Notes: a model not told the origin generated them from the letters alone. 5,311 nucleotides of DNA from Actinomycetota bacterium (GCA_010029945.1 RGQW01000116.1:1-5311); one strand, 5' to 3'; positions 1 through 5,311 are shown, counted from the stretch's first letter. Numbers and translations: made by a program.

Positions 1-1
1 G

Positions 2-751
2 ACCATCCTCGCGAAGTCGAGTTCCTTCGCTTTCGCCCGACCCTTCTATCGCGAAGGGTTGATCGGAAGAACCGATGTCGTCCGAAGCGCCTACGCGCAA
101 TTCGTCTTTCTCGCATCGGGCGCTGATCACGATCAGATGGAAAGCATGCGTGACTACATGTCCGCCCTGGTCACCGGTTGGGAAGTTGAGAAGGTCAAGA
201 CCATCGTCGACGAAACCCTTGACGAGATCGTCGATCCCATGGTCTACGAGGAGGCCGTGGAACTCATCGACGAACACCGACGGGCCGGCCGAGACATCAT
301 CATCATCTCCTCCTCAGGCACCGAGGTCGTTGAGCCCATCGGGGCTCGACTGGGAGCGGATGTCGCCATCGGTACACAGGTCGCCATTGAGGATGGCCGC
401 TACACGGGCGAGATCCTGTTCTATGCATATGGTCCGGGAAAGGCCGATGCGATGCGCTCCCTGGCCGAGGAGCGTGGCTACGACCTCGCGGAGTGTTACG
501 CGTACTCCGATTCGTCGACAGACCTGCCGATGCTGGAAGCCGTTGGCCATCCCGTCGCGGTCAATCCTGATTCCTCACTTCGCGCCACGGCACTCGAGCG
601 CGACTGGCCTATTCGTGACTTTGCCCGGCCCGTCGATATGTCGAGGACAATCGAAAAAAAGCAAGCGGTTGCCGCCGGTGCCGGCGTGGCACTTGGGGCA
701 GCAGCCCTAGGCCTCGCCTGGTACGCCCGACGTCGCGGCCTGCGCGCCTGA
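2..751 (+). CDS. HAD-IB family hydrolase, 5'-truncated by window edge
   Basis: This is a haloacid dehalogenase superfamily phosphatase of the IB (phosphoserine-phosphatase-like) group. It probably hydrolyses a phosphomonoester; the substrate is unknown. The frame is open to the left edge, and its first residues (TILAKSSSFAF) match the sequence that follows the nucleophile motif DxDKT in this family. The catalytic aspartates therefore lie just upstream, and the TTG at 59 is internal. Visible in order, numbering codons from base 2: a helical cap; motif II (IIIISSSGT, serines near codons 103-105); motif III lysine in GPGKAD (codon 147); motif IV DSSTD (D170 and D174), which binds Mg2+. A hydrophobic stretch of about 20 residues follows near the C-terminus, ending in WYARRRGLRA. 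It suggests a membrane anchor with the basic end in the cytoplasm. The 3' end overlaps the convergent Fic-like gene by 45 bp. Family assignment is firm; the biological role is not. Confidence 0.9.
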   Translation, partial: TILAKSSSFAFARPFYREGLIGRTDVVRSAYAQFVFLASGADHDQMESMRDYMSALVTGWEVEKVKTIVDETLDEIVDPMVYEEAVELIDEHRRAGRDIIIISSSGTEVVEPIGARLGADVAIGTQVAIEDGRYTGEILFYAYGPGKADAMRSLAEERGYDLAECYAYSDSSTDLPMLEAVGHPVAVNPDSSLRATALERDWPIRDFARPVDMSRTIEKKQAVAAGAGVALGAAALGLAWYARRRGLRA

Positions 752-1486
752 TCGAATCGCGTCGAAAAACCAGGAGAAGTACGTCGGAAGATCTCCCGCC
801 GCATAGGCCTTCAATGCACGCGCGCAGGATGCTCTGCCGACATGCACCATTCCGACTTCGGGTATCGAGAACAGCGACGGGTCCACTCCGCGATCCGCAC
901 ACACAAGCCGAACGGTGGCGCGAGCAATCAACCCCGATCCCCACGCGAAGGGGCGCGCGGCCTGGATCTCGCCGTGCACGATGCCCGCCACGACGAGGGC
1001 CGACTCTTCTCGAGCGCCGGTCACCAGGTCGCCGAGCAGCGCCAACCGTCCCGCGGCCTCGCGCGCATCCGGTGGCGCTCCCAAGCTCAGCGGATCATCG
1101 ACGGCCTCAGAATCTGTTCGCGGTCGTCCGAGTCCCTCAGCAGGCGCATGATCGCGAGCCGCGACGGCGTGCAGGTGCGCGAGTACTTGCAGTGGCGCCC
1201 GCGACCACGTTTCAACCTGACCAGGGACTTCACCCGTTAACGCCTGGGCCGCGGCGAGCACGCGGCCCATCGGCGAATCGTCCGCCACCGCTATATCCGC
1301 GCCATCCAGAGCCGCCGACGCTTGGGCTCCGTGCGCCCGTGACCCCGCCGTGAAGTCGGCGGCCGCTGCTCGCACGTCTCGACGCCACAGCAGATCATCG
1401 ATCGATTTCCGGGCCGCTGCCGCACCGTCGGCAATGGCGGGCGTCGCAGCCAGTCTCGCGATGACATCACCTACCGGGGTCGACAT
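707..1486 (-). CDS. Degenerate Fic-fold-like protein (Rv3662c-type 'oxidoreductase')
   Basis: This 259-residue, Ala-rich, soluble-looking protein has no signal peptide or membrane segment. I recognise it as the actinobacterial conserved protein often labelled 'oxidoreductase', but I see no nucleotide-binding Rossmann motif. It does show a Fic-like pattern. ASAALDG (residues 56-62) resembles the inhibitory-helix motif (S/T)xxxE(G/N), with D61 in place of Glu. RPFAWGSGLIAR (178-189) lines up with the Fic core HPFx(D/E)GNGRxxR. P179, F180, G183, G185 and R189 are kept. The catalytic His is R178, the Mg-binding acid is W182, Asn is S184 and the phosphate-binding Arg is L186. If the alignment is right, AMP transfer by the usual mechanism is impossible. 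A structural or binding role is the likelier reading. The ATG at 1486 has no Shine-Dalgarno site but sits 6 nt after a TAGCGT -10 box, so the mRNA is probably leaderless. The gene is divergent from acs and overlaps the HAD gene tail to tail. Confidence 0.82.
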   Translation of the reverse strand: MSTPVGDVIARLAATPAIADGAAAARKSIDDLLWRRDVRAAAADFTAGSRAHGAQASAALDGADIAVADDSPMGRVLAAAQALTGEVPGQVETWSRAPLQVLAHLHAVAARDHAPAEGLGRPRTDSEAVDDPLSLGAPPDAREAAGRLALLGDLVTGAREESALVVAGIVHGEIQAARPFAWGSGLIARATVRLVCADRGVDPSLFSIPEVGMVHVGRASCARALKAYAAGDLPTYFSWFFDAIRSGAQAATSGVPGEA

Positions 1487-1492
1487 GCCGCA

Positions 1493-1498
1493 ACGCTA
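1493..1498 (-). promoter_or_regulatory. -10 box of a probable leaderless promoter for the Fic-like gene
   Basis: On the minus strand TAGCGT fits the TANNNT -10 pattern and is followed by 6 nt (TGCGGC) and then ATG. That spacing puts +1 on the A of the start codon. No Shine-Dalgarno sequence precedes the ATG, which agrees with leaderless translation, a common mode in actinobacteria. No good -35 hexamer is visible at 16-18 bp spacing. The call is inferred from spacing alone. Confidence 0.5.
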
Positions 1499-1545
1499 GT
1501 GGCCCGCGTTGGCTCATTCGGCCCTCATGGACGGCTCGAATTTGG

Positions 1546-1551
1546 TTTAGT
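1546..1551 (+). promoter_or_regulatory. Possible -10 element for acs (weak)
   Basis: TTTAGT matches the -10 consensus TATAAT at 4 of 6 positions and lies in the most AT-rich part of the divergent intergenic region. It would start transcription near 1558 and give a leader of roughly 37 nt that includes the acs ribosome binding site. No convincing -35 element is present at 16-18 bp, so an activator or a different promoter position is possible. Confidence 0.2.
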
Positions 1552-1571
1552 GGTGTGCGCGTGGCCACCAC
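1550..1571. promoter_or_regulatory. Inverted repeat in the acs upstream region, possible operator
   Basis: GTGGTG (1550-1555) and CACCAC (1566-1571) form a perfect 6-bp inverted repeat around a 10-nt spacer. An 8-bp palindrome GTGGCCAC lies at 1561-1568. An overlapping reading, TGTG at 1554-1557 and CACC at 1566-1569, matches 7 of the 10 conserved bases of the Crp/GlxR pattern TGTGA-N6-TCACA. Acetate genes are Crp-controlled in several bacteria, so such a site would make sense. The match is weak, and the position close to the proposed -10 would suit repression better than activation. Confidence 0.25.
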
Positions 1572-1579
1572 ACGGCTGC

Positions 1580-1587
1580 AAGGAAGG
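1580..1587 (+). promoter_or_regulatory. Ribosome binding site that fixes the acs start
   Basis: AAGGAAGG lies 7 nt before the GTG at 1595. No comparable site precedes the in-frame upstream GTG at 1499, and the 32 residues between the two GTGs (PHGR, WPPHG and the like) do not resemble Acs. The purine tract therefore supports GTG 1595 as the start and indicates a leadered mRNA, unlike the two neighbouring genes with leaderless-type promoters. Confidence 0.75.
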
Positions 1588-1594
1588 AACAAGC

Positions 1595-3562
1595 GTGAGT
1601 AACGACGCTCTGGCAAACCTGCTCAGTGAAGATCGCGTTTTTCCGCCGTCGGCGGATTTCGCAGCCCAAGCCAATGCCTCCTCGGAGATGTACGACGAGG
1701 CGGCCGCCGATCGACTCGCCTTCTGGGCTGAGCAAGCTCGCTACCTCTCCTGGGAGAGAGAGTTCGACGAGATCCTCGACTGGAGTGACGCACCGTTCGC
1801 CCGCTGGTTCACCGGTGGAACGCTGAACGTCGCCTACAACTGTGTCGATCGCCACGTCGAGAACGGCTTCGGTGCTCAGGTGGCGATTCGATTCGAAGGG
1901 GAGCCCGGGGATCGGCGTGACATCACCTACGCCGAACTGAAAGACGACGTCTCCAAAGCGGCCAACGCGCTCCTCGAACTCGGCGTCGCCTCAGGTGATC
2001 GCGTTGCCATCTACATGCCGATGATCCCGGAAGCGATCGTCGCCATGCTGGCGTGCGCGCGCATCGGCGCAGCACACTCGGTCGTCTTCGCCGGATTCAG
2101 CTCGGAGGCGCTTCGCAGCCGTATCGACGACGCCCAAGCTGTCGTGGTCATTACCGCTGACGGGCAGAACCGTCGCGGCTCGGCCATGCCGCTCAAACCC
2201 GCTGTCGATGAGGCGGTGTCCCAAACGCCCACCGTCACCAACGTCCTCGTTGTTCGGCGCACAGGCAGTGATGTCGACTGGGACGACAGTCGTGACGTGT
2301 GGTGGCACGACATCGTTGATCGTCAGTCACCCGACCACACACCCGAAGCGTTTGACGCCGAGCATCCGCTCTTCATCCTCTATACGTCCGGGACGACGGG
2401 TAAGCCGAAAGGAATCCTGCACACCAGCGGCGGGTATCTGACCCAAGCGGCCTTCACCCATCGGAACGTCTTCGATCTCAAGCCCGACGACGACATCTAC
2501 TGGTGCACCGCGGACATCGGATGGGTGACGGGTCACTCCTACATCGTGTACGGGCCGCTTGCCAACCGTGTGACGCAAGTCGTGTACGAAGGCACACCCG
2601 ATACACCGGGCAAGGACCGTTGGTGGGACATCGTCGAGCGCCACAAGGTCTCGATCTTCTACACCGCTCCCACCGCTATCCGGACGTTCATGAAGTGGGG
2701 TGACGAACTCCCCCAATCACACGATTTATCGTCCCTGCGACTCCTCGGGTCGGTTGGCGAGCCGATCAACCCCGAGGCCTGGATGTGGTACCGGGACGTG
2801 ATCGGCAGCGGCACCTGCCCCATCGTCGATACGTGGTGGCAGACGGAAACCGGAGCAATCATGATCAGCCCCCTTCCTGGCGTGACCGCCTGCAAGCCAG
2901 GTTCGGCGATGGGACCTCTGCCGGGTATCGGGATGGCAGTTGTGGACGACAACCAGGTGCCCGTCGGAAACGGCGGAGGCGGTTACCTCGTGCTCACCGA
3001 ACCGTGGCCCTCCATGCTTCGGGGCATCTGGGGCGATCCGGAACGCTTCAAGGAGACGTACTGGTCACGATTCGCCGGGATGTACTTCGCCGGCGACGGC
3101 GCGAAACTGGACAACGATGGAGCCATCTGGCTTCTCGGCCGAGTCGACGACGTCATGAACGTCTCCGGTCACCGCATTTCAACGACCGAGGTCGAGTCGG
3201 CTCTGGTCTCGCACGAGGCCGTTGCTGAGGCGGCGGTCGTCGGTGCCACGGATGAGACGACAGGGCAAGGAATCGTGGCCTTCGTGATTCTGCGGGGCGG
3301 TGTTCCAGAAGAAACGGCCACCGGAGAGCAACTCGTCAAGGATCTCCGGGACCACGTCGCGACGGAGATCGGGCCGATAGCCAAGCCACGGCAGATCATG
3401 GTCGTGCCCGAACTTCCCAAGACCCGGTCCGGCAAGATCATGCGCCGTCTCCTACGGGACGTGGCCGAGCACCGGGACATGGGAGACGTCACTACGTTGG
3501 CCGATCCGACCGTCATGAACTTGATCGCCACTGGGCTCGACGCAGGGAGCGACGAAGACTGA
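1595..3562 (+). CDS. acs: Acetyl-CoA synthetase (AMP-forming)
   Basis: This cytoplasmic enzyme of the ANL adenylate-forming family activates acetate with ATP to acetyl-AMP, then transfers the acetyl group to CoA (EC 6.2.1.1). It has 655 residues, the usual length for Acs (about 650). In order, numbering from GTG 1595: N-terminal Acs cap region; DIGWVTGHSY with V311 and T312; P-loop YTSGTTGKPKG (263-273, before that segment); GSVGEPIN (385-392); DTWWQTETG (412-420); YFAGDGA (497-503); hinge GRVDDVMNVSGHRIS (515-529); and PKTRSGKIMRR (608-618). V311, V387 and W415 correspond, one residue offset, to the acyl-pocket residues V310, V386 and W414 of the Salmonella enzyme. The pocket is thus the small acetate type rather than the propionate type. 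K614 is the conserved catalytic lysine that Pat-type acetyltransferases inactivate by acetylation. No key residue is missing. It is transcribed divergently from the Fic-like gene and lies 103 bp before nhaA. Confidence in identity is very high. Confidence 0.97.
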   Translation: MSNDALANLLSEDRVFPPSADFAAQANASSEMYDEAAADRLAFWAEQARYLSWEREFDEILDWSDAPFARWFTGGTLNVAYNCVDRHVENGFGAQVAIRFEGEPGDRRDITYAELKDDVSKAANALLELGVASGDRVAIYMPMIPEAIVAMLACARIGAAHSVVFAGFSSEALRSRIDDAQAVVVITADGQNRRGSAMPLKPAVDEAVSQTPTVTNVLVVRRTGSDVDWDDSRDVWWHDIVDRQSPDHTPEAFDAEHPLFILYTSGTTGKPKGILHTSGGYLTQAAFTHRNVFDLKPDDDIYWCTADIGWVTGHSYIVYGPLANRVTQVVYEGTPDTPGKDRWWDIVERHKVSIFYTAPTAIRTFMKWGDELPQSHDLSSLRLLGSVGEPINPEAWMWYRDVIGSGTCPIVDTWWQTETGAIMISPLPGVTACKPGSAMGPLPGIGMAVVDDNQVPVGNGGGGYLVLTEPWPSMLRGIWGDPERFKETYWSRFAGMYFAGDGAKLDNDGAIWLLGRVDDVMNVSGHRISTTEVESALVSHEAVAEAAVVGATDETTGQGIVAFVILRGGVPEETATGEQLVKDLRDHVATEIGPIAKPRQIMVVPELPKTRSGKIMRRLLRDVAEHRDMGDVTTLADPTVMNLIATGLDAGSDED

Positions 3563-3566
3563 CCTG

Positions 3567-3582
3567 CTCGGGCCCTGCCGAG
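3567..3582 (+). terminator. Weak hairpin just after acs, doubtful terminator
   Basis: CTCGG (3567-3571) and CCGAG (3578-3582) pair around a 6-nt loop, starting 5 nt after the acs stop codon. The stem is only 5 bp and no T-run follows, so it is not a classic intrinsic terminator. In a GC-rich actinobacterium it might still aid termination or protect the 3' end, or it may be chance. Confidence 0.2.
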
Positions 3583-3600
3583 GACGTGACCACCCAGGCT

Positions 3601-3633
3601 CGCACGTCGTCCACACGTCGGGCTCACGAATCG
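3601..3633 (+). repeat. Three 11-bp-phased CACG boxes upstream of nhaA
   Basis: CACGTCG occurs at 3603 and again at 3614, and CACGAAT begins at 3625. The three boxes share CACG and are each exactly 11 bp apart, one helical turn. A reversed copy, GACGTG, lies at 3583-3588. Relative to the probable nhaA start at 3666 they span about -63 to -33, the usual place for an activator next to a weak promoter. Phased 11-bp direct repeats are a typical binding format for OmpR/PhoB-type response regulators, but this sequence is not a consensus I can name. Short repeats arise easily by chance in GC-rich DNA. Confidence 0.35.
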
Positions 3634-3635
3634 TG
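3625..3635. promoter_or_regulatory. 11-nt perfect odd palindrome at the nhaA -35 position
   Basis: CACGA-A-TCGTG is a perfect inverted repeat centred at 3630, about 36 bp before the proposed nhaA transcription start. It overlaps the third phased CACG box and occupies the place of a -35 element, for which no good hexamer is visible. It could be an operator half-site pair. The short length keeps confidence low. Confidence 0.25.
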
Positions 3636-3653
3636 GCGCCCAGCGCTCGCAGA

Positions 3654-3659
3654 TAGTCT
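3654..3659 (+). promoter_or_regulatory. -10 box of a probable leaderless promoter for nhaA
   Basis: TAGTCT fits TANNNT and is followed by 6 nt (CGGGTC) and then the nhaA ATG. This puts +1 on the first base of the start codon. There is no Shine-Dalgarno sequence before the ATG. The same box-to-start spacing is seen for the Fic-like gene at the other end of acs. The -35 region (TCGTGG at 17 bp spacing) is poor, which points to an activator if the promoter is real. Confidence 0.5.
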
Positions 3660-3665
3660 CGGGTC

Positions 3666-4991
3666 ATGGAGGAGCACAACGTTCTGACCCGACCGTCACT
3701 GCGCGAGCGTGGCTGGATCCTGTCGTACCTGCGAGACGAGACCGTAGGCGGCGTCCTGTTGATCATCGCTGCCGCGATCGCACTGATCTGGGTCAATTCG
3801 CCATGGGGTGACGGATACGTCAGTTTGGTCAACTACGAAGTCGGGATCCCCGCCTTGGGCCTCGAACTCAGCCTGGGTGTCTGGGCCGCGGACGCACTGC
3901 TCGCGATTTTCTTCTTCGTGGTTGGCCTCGAACTGAAACATGAACTGATCGTCGGGTCGCTCTCGAAGCCCTCCCAGGCAGCGGTGCCCGCGATTGCCGC
4001 ACTTGGCGGGATGGTCGTCCCCGCACTTCTCTACCTCGCCATCAACTCCTCCATGGATGGCGGCTCCACCAAGGGCTGGGGCATTCCAATGGCCACCGAT
4101 ATCGCGTTCGCCCTCGCCGTTCTCGCGGTCTTTGGACGCAAACTGCCTGTTGCCCTTCGAGCATTCCTTCTCACCCTCGCCGTCGTGGATGATCTCGGCG
4201 CCATCGCCGTTATCGCTCTCTTCTACTCGGACAAGTTCTCGCTCCCGTGGTTCGTCGCTGCGCTCGTGATGTTCGTTGCCTACGGCCTCGCCCAACGCTT
4301 CCGTTGGACATCCCCGTGGTTCTACGTTCCGGTCGCGATCGTCGCCTGGTACTTCACCTACAAATCGGGAGTTCACGCAACGGTGGCCGGCGTCGTTCTC
4401 GGACTCCTGACCCGTGTCAAGACCGATCCAGGCGAAGCGGAAGCTCCCGCGGATCGGCTCGCGCACCGAATACATCCGATCAGCGCCGGCATCGCCGTTC
4501 CGATTTTTGCTTTCATGGCCGCCGGTGTCGATCTCCGCTCCCTCGGCATCGTCGACGCCCTCACCGCACCGGTCGCCCTTGGCGTCATCGTCGGATTGGT
4601 CATCGGCAAGCCAGTCGGCGTCCTTCTTTTCGCCTGGGTCACCGCGACCTTCACCCGGGCGTCGCTGGCGAAGGGGATCGCCTGGCGAGATGTCTGTGCG
4701 ATCGGGATTCTCGCCGGTATCGGCTTCACCGTCGCATTGCTGATCGCTGAACTCGGCTACAAGTCCGACTACGAGACCCTCGAATCGGCGAAGGGCGCGA
4801 TCCTGGCGGCATCGCTCGTAGCCGCACTCCTGGCGGCAGTCGTCCTCATTCTTCGGGGCAAGCACTACAGCCGCTTAGCGGCCATCGAGGACGTCGACGC
4901 GAACAATGACGGCATTCCCGACGTTTATCAAGACACGCGCGACGGCGAATCCGGTAACACCTCGGGGACAGCAGATCCACCGCAGCGATAA
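3666..4991 (+). CDS. nhaA: Na+/H+ antiporter NhaA
   Basis: This inner-membrane antiporter exports Na+ (or Li+) in exchange for protons and so controls sodium load and cytoplasmic pH. The 441-residue protein is longer than E. coli NhaA (388). The N-terminus (residues 1-18) is cytoplasmic-like, followed by about a dozen hydrophobic segments. Family signatures are all present: FFFVVGLELKHE in an early helix, ATDIAFALAVLA with D145 (E. coli D133), VVDDLGAIA with the ion-binding pair D175/D176 (E. coli D163/D164), SGVHATVAGV, and GKPVG with K315 (E. coli K300). The active site is complete. The membrane domain ends near residue 397. The remaining tail of some 40 residues is polar and contains a DxNxDGIPDxxQ motif (411-422) that resembles a calcium-binding loop; E. 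coli NhaA lacks it. The start at ATG 3666 gives a normal NhaA N-terminus and is preceded by a leaderless-type -10 box. The next gene begins 51 bp downstream and is probably in the same transcript. Confidence 0.96.
   Translation: MEEHNVLTRPSLRERGWILSYLRDETVGGVLLIIAAAIALIWVNSPWGDGYVSLVNYEVGIPALGLELSLGVWAADALLAIFFFVVGLELKHELIVGSLSKPSQAAVPAIAALGGMVVPALLYLAINSSMDGGSTKGWGIPMATDIAFALAVLAVFGRKLPVALRAFLLTLAVVDDLGAIAVIALFYSDKFSLPWFVAALVMFVAYGLAQRFRWTSPWFYVPVAIVAWYFTYKSGVHATVAGVVLGLLTRVKTDPGEAEAPADRLAHRIHPISAGIAVPIFAFMAAGVDLRSLGIVDALTAPVALGVIVGLVIGKPVGVLLFAWVTATFTRASLAKGIAWRDVCAIGILAGIGFTVALLIAELGYKSDYETLESAKGAILAASLVAALLAAVVLILRGKHYSRLAAIEDVDANNDGIPDVYQDTRDGESGNTSGTADPPQR
4896..4931 (+). other. EF-hand/TSP3-like calcium-loop motif in the NhaA tail
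   Basis: Residues 411-422 of NhaA read DANNDGIPDVYQ. D411, N413, D415, G416 and D419 occupy oxygen-ligand or turn positions of a DxNxDG calcium loop. A Gln stands where an EF-hand has its position-12 Glu, and an Asp follows at 423. Two further acids (D409, E408) precede the loop. The DGIPD form is closest to thrombospondin type-3-like repeats. There is only one copy, so calcium binding is inference. Confidence 0.45.
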
Positions 4992-5032
4992 CCTGTCGGG
5001 GCACGCCCAGGCAAACCAGCAGGGAAATCAGC

Positions 5033-5039
5033 GGGAGGA
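5033..5039 (+). promoter_or_regulatory. Ribosome binding site for the holin-X-like gene
   Basis: GGGAGGA ends 3 nt before the ATG at 5043 and is a strong Shine-Dalgarno match. No -10-like box sits just upstream in the 51-bp gap after nhaA. The gene is therefore more likely translated from a longer nhaA transcript than from its own leaderless promoter. Confidence 0.7.
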
Positions 5040-5042
5040 TCC

Positions 5043-5311
5043 ATGGCCGAACGACCAGGCATAGGAGTACTCGTCTCTCACGTCGTTCGTGACGCGAAGG
5101 CACTGCTCGCTGCCCAGGTAAGCCTGACAAAGGCCGAAGTTCGCCATGCGGGGCAAGAGGTGGCGGTCGTCTCCATCGCCGGACTGATCGCCGTGGCGGG
5201 AGTGTCGATGGCAATGCTGTTCGGGCTGATTGCCCTCGCCTTCGGCCTTGCAGAACTCGGCATGCCGGTGTGGGCAGGATTCTTGTGCGTGATGGGCCTG
5301 CTGCTACTGAC
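5043..5311 (+). CDS. Holin-X-type small membrane protein (phage holin family label), 3'-truncated
   Basis: The first 89 codons of a gene that continues past the right edge. The protein opens with a short amphipathic segment (residues 10-40) of the form LVxxVxRDAKxLLAAQVxLTKAEV. A long hydrophobic stretch follows at about 41-70, and a second begins near 76 and is cut by the edge. This order of a Lys/Glu-rich helix ending in KAEV, then paired membrane helices, is typical of the actinobacterial 'holin-X, superfamily III' family (PF07332), which includes Rv3669-like proteins. These are chromosomal genes, not prophage lysis genes, and despite the name no lytic role is established. No other phage gene is in the window. 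Its place 51 bp after nhaA, with a strong ribosome binding site, suggests an operon. The family call comes from pattern and neighbourhood only. Confidence 0.8.
   Translation, partial: MAERPGIGVLVSHVVRDAKALLAAQVSLTKAEVRHAGQEVAVVSIAGLIAVAGVSMAMLFGLIALAFGLAELGMPVWAGFLCVMGLLLL

Noticed and set aside
59..61. TTG at 59 as the start of the HAD protein.
   Set aside because: The frame continues upstream to the window edge with family-typical residues (AKSSSFAFARPFY), so the true start lies outside the window.
1499..1594. N-terminal extension of acs from the GTG at 1499.
   Set aside because: The 32 extra residues do not look like Acs, no ribosome binding site precedes 1499, and the extension would overlap the proposed promoter region. 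GTG 1595 has AAGGAAGG 7 nt upstream and gives a normal length.
3452..3667. Minus-strand open frame beginning with ATG at 3665-3667 (MTRDYLRALGATIREPDVW...) that covers the acs-nhaA gap and runs into acs.
   Set aside because: The first residues look protein-like, but most of the frame is antisense to the conserved end of acs and resembles no family I know. There is no clear ribosome binding site, and its ATG overlaps the nhaA start.
3696..4865. Long 389-codon minus-strand open frame opposite nhaA.
   Set aside because: It is Asp/Glu/Arg-rich low-complexity sequence created by the codon bias of nhaA on the other strand. NhaA itself is unmistakable, with intact active-site residues.
4992..5042. 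Terminator between nhaA and the holin-X-like gene (GGGGCACGCCC).
   Set aside because: The possible stem is only about 3-4 bp with a tiny loop and no T-run; the short gap and strong ribosome binding site fit read-through.
5043..5311. Prophage lysis gene (holin) suggesting a phage remnant.
   Set aside because: The 'holin-X' family name is historical for chromosomal actinobacterial membrane proteins. No endolysin, integrase, attachment site or other phage gene is nearby, and base composition does not change.

Overview
This window looks like ordinary chromosome from a moderately GC-rich actinobacterium (around 60% GC by eye). The evidence is the codon use, with G/C-ending codons and GTG/TTG starts, and the gene content. 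A HAD-IB hydrolase, a degenerate Fic-like protein (the type often mislabelled 'oxidoreductase'), acetyl-CoA synthetase and a holin-X-type membrane protein occur near one another in many actinobacteria. From memory, the Rv3661-Rv3669 region of Mycobacterium tuberculosis is similar. No mobile element, CRISPR array, tRNA or rRNA is visible, and I cannot name a genus.

Layout. (1) Positions 2-751, plus strand: the 3' part of a HAD-IB hydrolase. Its reading frame runs off the left edge, which cuts just inside the nucleophile motif. (2) 707-1486, minus strand: a 259-residue Fic-fold-like protein whose AMPylation motif is degraded. It is convergent with the HAD gene and overlaps it by 45 bp. (3) 1487-1594: a divergent control region. 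The minus-strand gene has a leaderless-type -10 box; acs has a good Shine-Dalgarno site and an inverted repeat. (4) 1595-3562, plus strand: acs, complete, with every key motif intact. (5) 3563-3665: a short intergenic region with a weak hairpin, three 11-bp-phased CACG boxes, a small palindrome and a leaderless-type -10 box. (6) 3666-4991, plus strand: nhaA, complete, with a C-terminal tail carrying a DxNxDG calcium-loop-like motif. (7) 5043-5311, plus strand: the start of a small membrane protein of the holin-X type, cut by the right edge and probably co-transcribed with nhaA.

Functionally, acs scavenges acetate into acetyl-CoA, and nhaA exchanges sodium for protons. The holin-X-like protein is a membrane protein of unknown role. 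The HAD and Fic-like proteins have no assignable substrate. The genes form a conserved neighbourhood rather than one pathway. I found no convincing undescribed system. The most interesting points are the catalytically degraded Fic protein, the calcium-loop-like tail of NhaA, the phased repeats before nhaA, and two start codons that each sit exactly where a -10 box would place the first transcribed base.
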